Assembly: GCA_049687495.1 (NCBI GenBank) | Contig: JBAVJB010000135.1 | Coordinates: 1 to 22,191, forward strand | Direction: 5' to 3' | DNA length: 22,191 bases | Origin: Salinimicrobium sp049687495 | Lineage (GTDB): Bacteria; Bacteroidota; Bacteroidia; Flavobacteriales; Flavobacteriaceae | Part shown: in pieces, positions 14,497-20,687 of the stretch | Position numbering within the stretch: position 1 is the first letter of the stretch | Layout: each line of letters begins with the position of its first letter | Position numbers and translations under genes: made by a program | The notes under the pieces: model-generated | Told to the model about the DNA's origin: nothing | The model's database searches: none | What the model saw: only the letters and a program-made list of their open reading frames with translations

Positions 14497-15627
14497 GTGA
14501 CGAAATACGACGACATTCGGTTCTATAATGATGAAGAGGTGCAGGCCGCACTTCGGGATTACGTGAAACATCCCATGATCAAGGCCTTGCTGCAATATAC
14601 TTTTCCGAATGCTGGTTGGGATAAGATCGAGGAGAAGGTGCTTGAGTGCAGGACCATCCGCGATTTTCAAACAAAGATCATATATCACACGGTTCAGGAG
14701 GTGCTGCAGCGCAGTTCCGAAGGACTTTCTTATTCGGGTTTTGATAATTTAAAATCTGATGAGGCTTACCTGTATATCTCGAATCACCGCGATATTGTTT
14801 TAGATACTTCCCTGCTCAACTGCGTGCTTTTTGAGTCTGATCTTACAATGACGGCATCGGCCATTGGGGATAACCTGGTAAAAAAGCCGTTTTTGCTTGC
14901 CCTTGGTAAATTGAACAGGAATTTCCTCGTGAAGAGGGGCTTGAGTCCTCGGGAGATGCTCAAGAGTTCGCAAAAACTTTCCGAATACATCAGGATGCTG
15001 TTGATGGAGGAGAAGCGTTCGGTTTGGATGGCACAGCGTGAGGGAAGGACTAAAGACGGAAATGACCATACACAACAGGGCGTGCTCAAGATGCTCGCCA
15101 TGGCCAGGCAGGATGATTCCGTAGCAGAATATTTTGCAAAGTTGAAGATCGTTCCGGTTTCCATTTCATACGAATTTGACCCAACAGATGTGCTGAAGAT
15201 GCCCGAGATCCTTGCTAAAAGGATGGAGACCATCTACATCAAATCTGCCAATGAAGATTTTAAGTCTATTTTGAGAGGGGCACTGGGCAACAAAGGCCGT
15301 ATTCATTTGAGTGCAGGAGAGCCAATCGGGCTTGATAAGCTAAGGGAGCTGGAGGGCACCACGGGTGCCGTAAATGAACACCTGCAAAGCCTTACCGCTT
15401 ATATTGACAGCCGTATACATAAGAACTATAAGCTTTGGCCGGCAAATTACATTGCTGCCGATCTGCTCAACAGCAGTGATCTTTTTGCCGAACATTATAC
15501 TCAAAAGCAAAAGAGGCAGTTCGAGCGCCGGCTTACCCGCCGTGCAGATGTGAAAAATGCTCTTGAAGTGAACAGTTACCTGCTCATGTATGCCAACCCT
15601 GTTCTAAACCAAAAAGCCCTTGAGTAA
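14497..15627 (+). CDS. PlsC-like 1-acylglycerol-3-phosphate acyltransferase family protein (GTG start)
   Basis: This 376-residue protein carries the four acyltransferase blocks, in a Bacteroidota-style variant. Block I is ISNHRDIVLD (H97; the downstream Asp is D103, six residues on rather than the usual five, with another Asp at 99). Block II is NRNFLVKRG (140-148), block III is AQREGRTKDG (179-188), and block IV is VPVSISYE (219-226). It probably acylates lysophosphatidate or a related lipid at the membrane, but the spacing variant leaves the substrate open. The C-terminal 140 residues have no recognised domain. The start is GTG at 14497-14499; an out-of-frame three-codon ORF (ATG 14489, TGA 14498-14500) overlaps it. 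The stop overlaps the ansA start by 8 bases. Confidence 0.85.
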   Translation: MTKYDDIRFYNDEEVQAALRDYVKHPMIKALLQYTFPNAGWDKIEEKVLECRTIRDFQTKIIYHTVQEVLQRSSEGLSYSGFDNLKSDEAYLYISNHRDIVLDTSLLNCVLFESDLTMTASAIGDNLVKKPFLLALGKLNRNFLVKRGLSPREMLKSSQKLSEYIRMLLMEEKRSVWMAQREGRTKDGNDHTQQGVLKMLAMARQDDSVAEYFAKLKIVPVSISYEFDPTDVLKMPEILAKRMETIYIKSANEDFKSILRGALGNKGRIHLSAGEPIGLDKLRELEGTTGAVNEHLQSLTAYIDSRIHKNYKLWPANYIAADLLNSSDLFAEHYTQKQKRQFERRLTRRADVKNALEVNSYLLMYANPVLNQKALE

Positions 15628-16651
15628 GACCAGCGCCAATATCCTGCTTGTCTATACCGGTGGTACTATTGGTATGGTTAAAGATTTTGAGACGGGTGCG
15701 CTCAAGGCCTTTAACTTTGACGAATTGCTTCAAAATATTCCCGAGCTTAAGTTGCTGGAACACCATATCGACACCGTTAGTTTTGATAGGCCTATAGATT
15801 CTTCAAACATGCGGCCGTCATTCTGGCTGCAGATCGCCGAGATCATTGAAGAAAAATATGAAGATTATGACGGTTTTGTGGTTTTGCACGGCAGTGATAC
15901 CATGTCTTACAGCGCCTCGGCGCTGAGCTTTATGTTTGAGAATCTTTCGAAACCCATTATTTTTACGGGTTCGCAGTTGCCTATTGGTGATCTAAGAACA
16001 GATGCTAAGGAAAACCTGATCACCAGCATTCAGATCGCTGGCTTGCAAAAGCACGGCCGTCCGGTGATTACCGAAGTAGGCCTTTATTTTGAATACAAGT
16101 TGTACCGCGGAAACCGAACTACCAAAGTAAATGCCGAGCATTTCCAGGCATTTTCCTCACCCAATTATTCTCCTTTGGTGGAATCTGGAGTGCATTTGGC
16201 AGTAAATGATGCTGCGCTTTGGCGGCAGAACAGGCGAAGAAAAACGCGGCTTCACCGTGGACTTAGCGACGAGATCGTGCTTATCAAGATCTTCCCGGGC
16301 ATCAACCTCAGTCTGCTGGAGCATATCCTGTCAAAAGAAGATCTCAAAGGAGTGATCCTGGAGACCTACGGCAGCGGTAATGCACCAACAGAGGAGTGGT
16401 TCATAGAGCTGCTCAAAAATGCCATTTCAAGAGGGATAGTAGTGGTCAATGTTACCCAGTGTATAGGCGGGAGCGTCAACATGGGCCAATATGAGACCAG
16501 TTCTCAGCTTAAAAGGCTGGGAGTGATCTCGGGAAAAGACATCACTACAGAGGCAGCAGTAGCCAAGCTCATGTACCTGCTTGCAAAAGAACTCTCTCCA
16601 AAGGTGTTCAAGACGATTTTTGAGACTTCTCTTCGCGGGGAAATGTCGTAA
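15620..16651 (+). CDS. ansA: Type I (cytoplasmic) L-asparaginase (TTG start)
   Basis: This 343-residue asparaginase hydrolyses L-asparagine to aspartate and ammonia. The first catalytic block is LLVYTGGTIGM (T13 or T16 region) and the second is VLHGSDTMSYSASALSFM. In the second, S92 replaces the usual catalytic-site threonine of GTDT, and D93 is kept. TGSQLP and the Lys of LRTDAKENL follow, as in the family. No signal peptide is present, consistent with a cytoplasmic type I enzyme. The start must be TTG 15620-15622: an in-frame TAA lies at 15605-15607, and the next ATG falls inside the TGGTIGM motif. It overlaps the acyltransferase stop by 8 bases, so it is translated as part of the tatD operon. 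A tRNA gene begins 84 bases after its stop. Confidence 0.95.
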   Translation: MSKTSANILLVYTGGTIGMVKDFETGALKAFNFDELLQNIPELKLLEHHIDTVSFDRPIDSSNMRPSFWLQIAEIIEEKYEDYDGFVVLHGSDTMSYSASALSFMFENLSKPIIFTGSQLPIGDLRTDAKENLITSIQIAGLQKHGRPVITEVGLYFEYKLYRGNRTTKVNAEHFQAFSSPNYSPLVESGVHLAVNDAALWRQNRRRKTRLHRGLSDEIVLIKIFPGINLSLLEHILSKEDLKGVILETYGSGNAPTEEWFIELLKNAISRGIVVVNVTQCIGGSVNMGQYETSSQLKRLGVISGKDITTEAAVAKLMYLLAKELSPKVFKTIFETSLRGEMS

Positions 16652-16735
16652 AATTTGCCGCTGCTACTTGACCAGCTAAAGTTTTTTTTCGTTATTTGGC
16701 GAACCGTTGTAAAAAGCGGCTTTTTAACAATAAAT

Positions 16736-16823
16736 AGAGAGGTGGCCGAGTGGTCGAAGGCGCACGCCTGGAAAGTGTGTATACCCCAAAAGGGTATCGA
16801 GGGTTCGAATCCCTTCCTCTCTG
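16736..16823 (+). tRNA. tRNA-Ser (anticodon GGA)
   Basis: A class II tRNA of 88 bases. The acceptor stem is AGAGAGG (16736-16742) with CCTCTCT (16816-16822), with discriminator G at 16823. The D arm is GCC/GGC. The anticodon stem is CACGC/GTGTG with loop CTGGAAA, giving GGA. The long variable arm is TACCC/GGGTA, and the T arm is GAGGG-TTCGAAT-CCCTT. CCA is not encoded. It reads serine codons UCC and UCU. Confidence 0.96.
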
Positions 16824-16851
16824 CAAGTGTTTTTATTTGAATAAATATTTA

Positions 16852-16859
16852 TATCTTTA
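16852..16859 (+). promoter_or_regulatory. Possible -7 promoter box of the exbB operon
   Basis: TATCTTTA matches TAnnTTTG in all but the last base and lies 33 bases before the exbB ATG, between the tRNA and the operon. No TTG lies at standard spacing. Read-through from the tRNA transcript is the alternative. Confidence 0.4.
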
Positions 16860-16891
16860 ACCCGTTAACTAATTAATTAAGACAAAAAGTA

Positions 16892-17695
16892 ATGAAAAGA
16901 TTATTTTCAATTTTGGTAATCGCTACAATTATGGTGTTCGGAGCCGTAAATGTACACGCGACAAATAACGTAAATGCCTTGCCAGCCACCATGGCCAACT
17001 TTGTTCAGGACGAAGATCAAGGTGTTGTAGCCGATGAGGCAGATACTGAAAGCGTAGGATGGCACCAGGAGCTTAAAAAGCGTTTTATTGAAGGTGGTGC
17101 TGGATTTATGGGGATTGTACTTTTGTGTTTGATCCTTGGTTTGGCGATTGCCATTGAAAGAATTATATACCTTAACCTTTCTACAACCAATACTAAAAGA
17201 TTGGCTCAGGATGTTGAGGACGCTTTGAATACAGGTGGTATCGAAGCAGCAAAAGAAGTTTGCCGTAACACTAAAGGCCCTGTTGCTTCTATCTACTATC
17301 AGGGACTTGACCGTGCAGATGAAAGCACTGAGGCTGCAGAGAAAGCAGTAGTTGCTTACGGTGGTGTTCAAATGGGACAACTTGAGAAGAACGTATCATG
17401 GGTATCTCTATTTATCGCTCTTGCTCCTATGCTTGGGTTCATGGGTACGGTAATTGGTATGATCCAGGCCTTCGATAAAATTGAAGCAGCCGGAGATATG
17501 CAGCCTTCTTTAGTTGCCGGAGGTATTAAAGTAGCACTTTTGACAACCGTATTTGGTTTGATCGTGGCTATTATCCTTCAGATTTTCTACAACTATATCA
17601 TCGCTAAGATCGACAGGATCGTAAACGACATGGAAGACGCTTCCATCACTTTGATCGATATGCTTGTAGACTACAAGAACAAAAGAAGAGTATAA
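16892..17695 (+). CDS. exbB: MotA/TolQ/ExbB-family proton channel protein
   Basis: This 267-residue subunit of a proton-driven stator would energise an outer-membrane process through ExbD. The N-terminus looks like a cleavable signal peptide (residues 1-23, ending VHA) followed by an acidic periplasmic stretch (24-60). Three membrane spans then follow at about 69-93, 167-190 and 212-236. Span 2 carries the hallmark LGFMGTVIGMIQAF, and span 3 carries ALLTTVFGLIVAI. The large loop between spans 1 and 2 is the cytoplasmic domain. A signal peptide with an extra periplasmic segment is seen in some ExbB proteins (such as that of Serratia) but not in E. coli ExbB. Tandem TAA stops end the gene. It is followed at 18 bases by the 4-TM gene, then by two exbD genes. 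Confidence 0.93.
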   Translation: MKRLFSILVIATIMVFGAVNVHATNNVNALPATMANFVQDEDQGVVADEADTESVGWHQELKKRFIEGGAGFMGIVLLCLILGLAIAIERIIYLNLSTTNTKRLAQDVEDALNTGGIEAAKEVCRNTKGPVASIYYQGLDRADESTEAAEKAVVAYGGVQMGQLEKNVSWVSLFIALAPMLGFMGTVIGMIQAFDKIEAAGDMQPSLVAGGIKVALLTTVFGLIVAIILQIFYNYIIAKIDRIVNDMEDASITLIDMLVDYKNKRRV

Positions 17696-17713
17696 TAAGA
17701 CGAACAAACTGTT

Positions 17714-18151
17714 ATGACTTTACATAAAATATTAAAATACTTAGCACTTGTTATTGGTGTTGTAGGGCTCATCCTTTGGGGACGGGTGCTTATGGCCGGT
17801 GACGATGCTATTGAGAGCTCAGCCTCTGTTCAGGCGAGCGTTGTAACTCCTTTCTTAATCGTGGCTTACATCATCTTCGCTCTTGTAGTGTTGATCGTTG
17901 CTTTCTACGTGCTGAAGGGATTATTCTCGGGTGATGTTAAAAAGACCCTCATGTCTGTTGGAGCTTTTGTTCTAATCGTGGTGGTTGCTTATCTTGTTAC
18001 CGGAGGAAGTGAAATGGTCATGAATGATGGAGAAGTGATCTCGGCTAGTGCTGTCCACTGGGTTGGTGCCGGTCTTGTTACCTTCTATATTCTTGCATGT
18101 ATCGCAATCCTCTTGATGGTAGTATCAGGAGTGAGAAAACTAATAAAATAA
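17714..18151 (+). CDS. Conserved-context membrane protein with four spans, unknown function
   Basis: This 145-residue protein is almost entirely hydrophobic, with four predicted spans at about 8-26, 46-69, 78-95 and 117-138. A polar loop lies between spans 1 and 2 (28-44), with another between 3 and 4 (97-115), and the C-terminus is basic (RKLIK). The even number of spans and the positive ends suggest that both termini are cytoplasmic, leaving the two acidic or polar loops on the outside. I see no catalytic or known family motif. It sits between exbB (18 bases) and exbD (6 bases) on the same strand, so co-translation is near certain. This placement suggests an accessory subunit of the ExbB/ExbD motor. 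That role is inference. Confidence 0.85.
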   Translation: MTLHKILKYLALVIGVVGLILWGRVLMAGDDAIESSASVQASVVTPFLIVAYIIFALVVLIVAFYVLKGLFSGDVKKTLMSVGAFVLIVVVAYLVTGGSEMVMNDGEVISASAVHWVGAGLVTFYILACIAILLMVVSGVRKLIK

Positions 18152-18157
18152 GTAATT

Positions 18158-18766
18158 ATGGCTAGACGATCATCACCAGAAGTAAATGCCGGTTCTATGG
18201 CCGACATTGCCTTCCTGCTATTGATCTTCTTCCTGGTAACCACCACTATTGAAACCGATAGCGGTATTTCCAGAAAGTTGCCTCCTATGCAGGATGAGAA
18301 CGTTGAGCCACCAATTATTAAGGAAAAGAACATCTTCCAGGTTATAGTGAACCGTAACAACGATTTGCTTGTAGAAGATGAGTTGATGGAGCTGAAGGAT
18401 CTTAAAGATGCCGCAGTTGCGTTTCTTGATAATGGTGGAGGAGTAGGACAGGAAGCCTGTTCATACTGCCAGGGAGCAAAAGATCCTGCCTCTTCAGATA
18501 ACCCTAACAAGGCGGTAATCATGTTGGTTAACGACCGTCAAACAGAATACGGAACTTATATCGCTGTTCAAAACGAACTTGTAGCAGCTTATAATGAACT
18601 TCGTAACCGTACAGCTCAAAGGTTGTTTGGAAAATCGTTTGACAAAATGGAAGCCGATTATGACAATGTGAACTATAACGGTAACAAGGAGAAGCTGAAG
18701 GAGCAAATCGAGCAGATCAGAGATATGTGGCCGCAGAAGCTGTCTGAAGCTGATCCAAAAGGTTAA
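18158..18766 (+). CDS. exbD: ExbD/TolR-family biopolymer transport protein, long form with periplasmic CxxC
   Basis: This 202-residue protein has a short cytoplasmic N-terminus and one membrane span (about 14-31). The span carries the key proton-binding aspartate: D16 in SMADIAFLLLIFFLVTTT, equal to E. coli ExbD D25. The rest is periplasmic. It is longer than E. coli ExbD (141 residues). The added parts are an insert around 90-115 (GGGVGQEACSYCQGAKDP, with C101 and C104) and a charged, helical C-terminal tail (about 150-202). The CxxC pair in an oxidising compartment could form a disulfide or bind metal; this cannot be decided from sequence. It lies 6 bases after the 4-TM gene and 21 before the second exbD, and is likely to pair with it and ExbB. 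Confidence 0.92.
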   Translation: MARRSSPEVNAGSMADIAFLLLIFFLVTTTIETDSGISRKLPPMQDENVEPPIIKEKNIFQVIVNRNNDLLVEDELMELKDLKDAAVAFLDNGGGVGQEACSYCQGAKDPASSDNPNKAVIMLVNDRQTEYGTYIAVQNELVAAYNELRNRTAQRLFGKSFDKMEADYDNVNYNGNKEKLKEQIEQIRDMWPQKLSEADPKG

Positions 18767-18787
18767 ACGAGAAAAAACTAAATAACT

Positions 18788-19270
18788 ATGGCTAAATTCA
18801 CAAAGAAAAAGAGTAGCGAGCTACCTGCAATTAGTACGGCATCCTTACCCGATATCGTATTTATGCTACTTTTCTTCTTCATGGTGGCAACTACAATGCG
18901 GGAGACCACATTGAAGGTCCAGAATACATTGCCTTACGCAGATCAGGTGGAGAAGCTTGATAAGAAAGACCTGGTAATGTATATATATGCAGGTAAGCCA
19001 AGTTCAAGGTATCAGGGAAGTTTTGGTACAGAAGCACGTATCCAGCTTAACGATAACTTTGCAGATGTAAGTGAAATTCAGCAGTTCATCTATTCTGAAA
19101 GAGAGGCTAAAAGAGAGGAACTGGTTCCTTTCCTTACCACTTCTTTAAAAGTAGACAAAGAAACCAATATGGGTCTTGTATCCGATATCAAGATGGAGTT
19201 GAGAAAAGCCGAAGCGCTTAAGATCAACTATACCACCCGTACAGGTGATGCTGCTCAAAACATGCAATAA
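18788..19270 (+). CDS. exbD: ExbD/TolR-family biopolymer transport protein, second copy
   Basis: This 160-residue second ExbD has the same plan: a basic N-terminus (KFTKKKSS), one span (about 19-38, SLPDIVFMLLFFFMVATT) with the key D22, and a periplasmic domain. It differs clearly from the first copy outside the span, lacks its CxxC insert, and ends in a shorter tail. Two different ExbDs with one ExbB suggest a mixed motor in which each contributes one strand of the periplasmic dimer, an arrangement common in Bacteroidota operons. It is the last gene before a strong terminator, so the operon is exbB - 4-TM - exbD - exbD. Nothing indicates the energised partner (TonB is absent from the window). 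Confidence 0.93.
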   Translation: MAKFTKKKSSELPAISTASLPDIVFMLLFFFMVATTMRETTLKVQNTLPYADQVEKLDKKDLVMYIYAGKPSSRYQGSFGTEARIQLNDNFADVSEIQQFIYSEREAKREELVPFLTTSLKVDKETNMGLVSDIKMELRKAEALKINYTTRTGDAAQNMQ

Positions 19271-19291
19271 AGAATTCATTATTTTTTGTAG

Positions 19292-19327
19292 ATCCCCTTT
19301 CAACACTGTTGGAAGGGGATTTTTTTT
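19292..19327 (+). terminator. Rho-independent terminator of the exbB operon
   Basis: A stem of 13 pairs including one T-G wobble (ATCCCCTTTCAAC 19292-19304 with GTTGGAAGGGGAT 19308-19320) has a 3-base loop and is followed by seven Ts. It lies 21 bases after the second exbD stop. Confidence 0.92.
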
Positions 19328-19356
19328 GAACAGCAGTTGCTTTAATTCTATCTTTG
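19326..19356 (+). promoter_or_regulatory. Bacteroidota-type promoter of porT
   Basis: TTG (19326-19328) and TATCTTTG (19349-19356) are separated by 20 bases, a perfect -33/-7 pair. The TTG overlaps the last Ts of the terminator before it. The start is predicted near 19361, about 10 bases before the ATG. Confidence 0.78.
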
Positions 19357-19370
19357 TTAAAAACCGGCCG

Positions 19371-20087
19371 ATGCTAATGCCTTCGAAAAATGCCCTTTTT
19401 GGGTGGCTTCTTTTTTTCTTCTTTTTTGCTGCGGAAGCCCAGACGGCTTTAGACAGTACTGCGGTGGTAGACAGTCTCTACCGGGAAGACCAGGTCTACC
19501 TCGGCTTCACCTACAACATCGTAAGCGGAAAACCGGCGGGAATCACGAGTTCTCAATTCTCCGGCGGCTTTCATATTGGATTCATCAGGGATTTTCCTAT
19601 CAACAAACGAAGAAATATAGCTTTTGGCGCGGGCCTGGGATGGTCTATAGATACTTACGGGCAGAACCTGTTCATAGGCGAAGGACCCGAAAGCGAAAAA
19701 TCCCTTTTTCAGATCCTGGACAGGGACCGTATTGATTTCGACACCAACCGTTTCTCAATGCAGAGCGTGGATCTTCCGCTGCAGTTTCGCTGGCGCACAT
19801 CGACACCAGAATCCTACAAGTTCTGGCGTATCTATGCCGGAATTAGACCTTCCTATGTTTATTATTTCAGGTCAAAGTATATTCAGCAGGATATCGACCT
19901 TAGGCAAAGCCATGTCCCGGAACTCGAAAGATTGAGATGGGGTGCTACTTTTACCTTTGGCTATAACACCTTTAATTTCAATTTCTACTACAGCTTGAAC
20001 TCTCTGTTCAACAATGAAGCTATGGTTGACGGGGAACCTCTTGAGCTAAGGACGATTCAGGTGGGACTAATGTTCTATTTGCTATAA
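19371..20087 (+). CDS. porT: PorT/SprT-like outer-membrane beta-barrel protein, type IX secretion
   Basis: This 238-residue protein resembles PorT (SprT in gliding flavobacteria), an outer-membrane component of the type IX secretion system. A signal peptide (NALFGWLLFFFFFAAEA, then Q) comes before barrel strands. Those strands contain the typical run VYLGFTYNIVSG, GGFHIGFIRDFPINKRRN and AFGAGLGWSIDTYGQNLFIG, and the protein ends in GLMFYLL, with a hydrophobic final strand. The frame is open back to 19245, inside exbD, but the promoter at 19326-19356 and the terminator before it exclude that start. ATG 19371 or ATG 19377 is likely, and I chose the first. The gene is monocistronic. Its stop overlaps by 6 bases the stop of the convergent PAP2-like gene. 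Identity as PorT is from recalled sequence pattern. Confidence 0.78.
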   Translation: MLMPSKNALFGWLLFFFFFAAEAQTALDSTAVVDSLYREDQVYLGFTYNIVSGKPAGITSSQFSGGFHIGFIRDFPINKRRNIAFGAGLGWSIDTYGQNLFIGEGPESEKSLFQILDRDRIDFDTNRFSMQSVDLPLQFRWRTSTPESYKFWRIYAGIRPSYVYYFRSKYIQQDIDLRQSHVPELERLRWGATFTFGYNTFNFNFYYSLNSLFNNEAMVDGEPLELRTIQVGLMFYLL

Positions 20088-20687
20088 CCAGAAATAAGCG
20101 GCTCCCAGCTGCGGCAGCAGGCCCAGCAATAATCCCAGGAGGAGCTCATTTATTGTATGCGCCTTATACTGAAGCCTCGAAGAAGCTGTAAGCCCTGTAA
20201 TGGCGATCAAAAAGCTGATGCTGTAAATAAGGTTCAGATTAAAATGCAGGCTTAGCAGACCTAGAAATGTGGTGAGGCCCGCGAGGCCCATCATGTGCAG
20301 GCTGATCTTGATTCGAAGGATCACCATGACCAACCCGGCCAGGGTAGAGGTGAAGACGCCTAAAAAGAAATAGTAAAGCTCGGGGTAGTCAAAAGCATCC
20401 AAAACGTACTTCATGATCACAAAATCAAGTGCTGCATAGAACAGCAGCGGCCATTTTCTTTCTTTAACCTCTTCCAGGAAATGGGAACTTACTTTTTCAA
20501 GGGTGCGCAGCATAAAAAAGAAGACAATGGGAATGAAGATGGTCATGATCCCAATGGCCAAGAGCTTTGCTTTAACAACAGGTTCGGGAAAAAAGCGGGG
20601 TGATACCAGGAAATAGGCTAAAGTGCCCGCAAAAGGCATCCAAATGGGATGAAAAATGTAGGAGGCGCTCTTGAGCAGGAACTTCAT
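20082..20687 (-). CDS. PAP2-like integral membrane protein
   Basis: This 201-residue protein has about six hydrophobic spans. Near the C-terminus it carries SRLQYKAHTINE, which is the PAP2 third motif SRx5Hx3D with the last residue changed to Glu (S170, R171, H177, E181). A likely trace of motif 2 is KISLHMMG (H131), and ERKWP (76-80) may stand for motif 1. PAP2 enzymes dephosphorylate lipid phosphates or act as membrane acid phosphatases. With E181 in place of Asp and incomplete motifs 1 and 2, activity is uncertain. Its ATG shares one base with the rpoN stop (TAATG), so it is translationally coupled to sigma-54. The reason for that pairing is unknown. It converges with porT. Confidence 0.75.
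   Translation of the reverse strand: MKFLLKSASYIFHPIWMPFAGTLAYFLVSPRFFPEPVVKAKLLAIGIMTIFIPIVFFFMLRTLEKVSSHFLEEVKERKWPLLFYAALDFVIMKYVLDAFDYPELYYFFLGVFTSTLAGLVMVILRIKISLHMMGLAGLTTFLGLLSLHFNLNLIYSISFLIAITGLTASSRLQYKAHTINELLLGLLLGLLPQLGAAYFWL

Noticed and set aside
16652..16735. Terminator for ansA before the tRNA
   Set aside because: The matching bases GCCGCT and AGCGGC are more than 50 bases apart, and AAAAAGCGGCTTTTT has almost no loop; no convincing hairpin with a T run is present.
16655..16840. 61-residue plus-strand ORF across the tRNA
   Set aside because: It is a frame through tRNA-Ser; the product reads as translated tRNA sequence.
19245..19370. Longer PorT start overlapping exbD
   Set aside because: A strong terminator and a perfect promoter lie between it and the signal peptide, and the extra residues have no family likeness.
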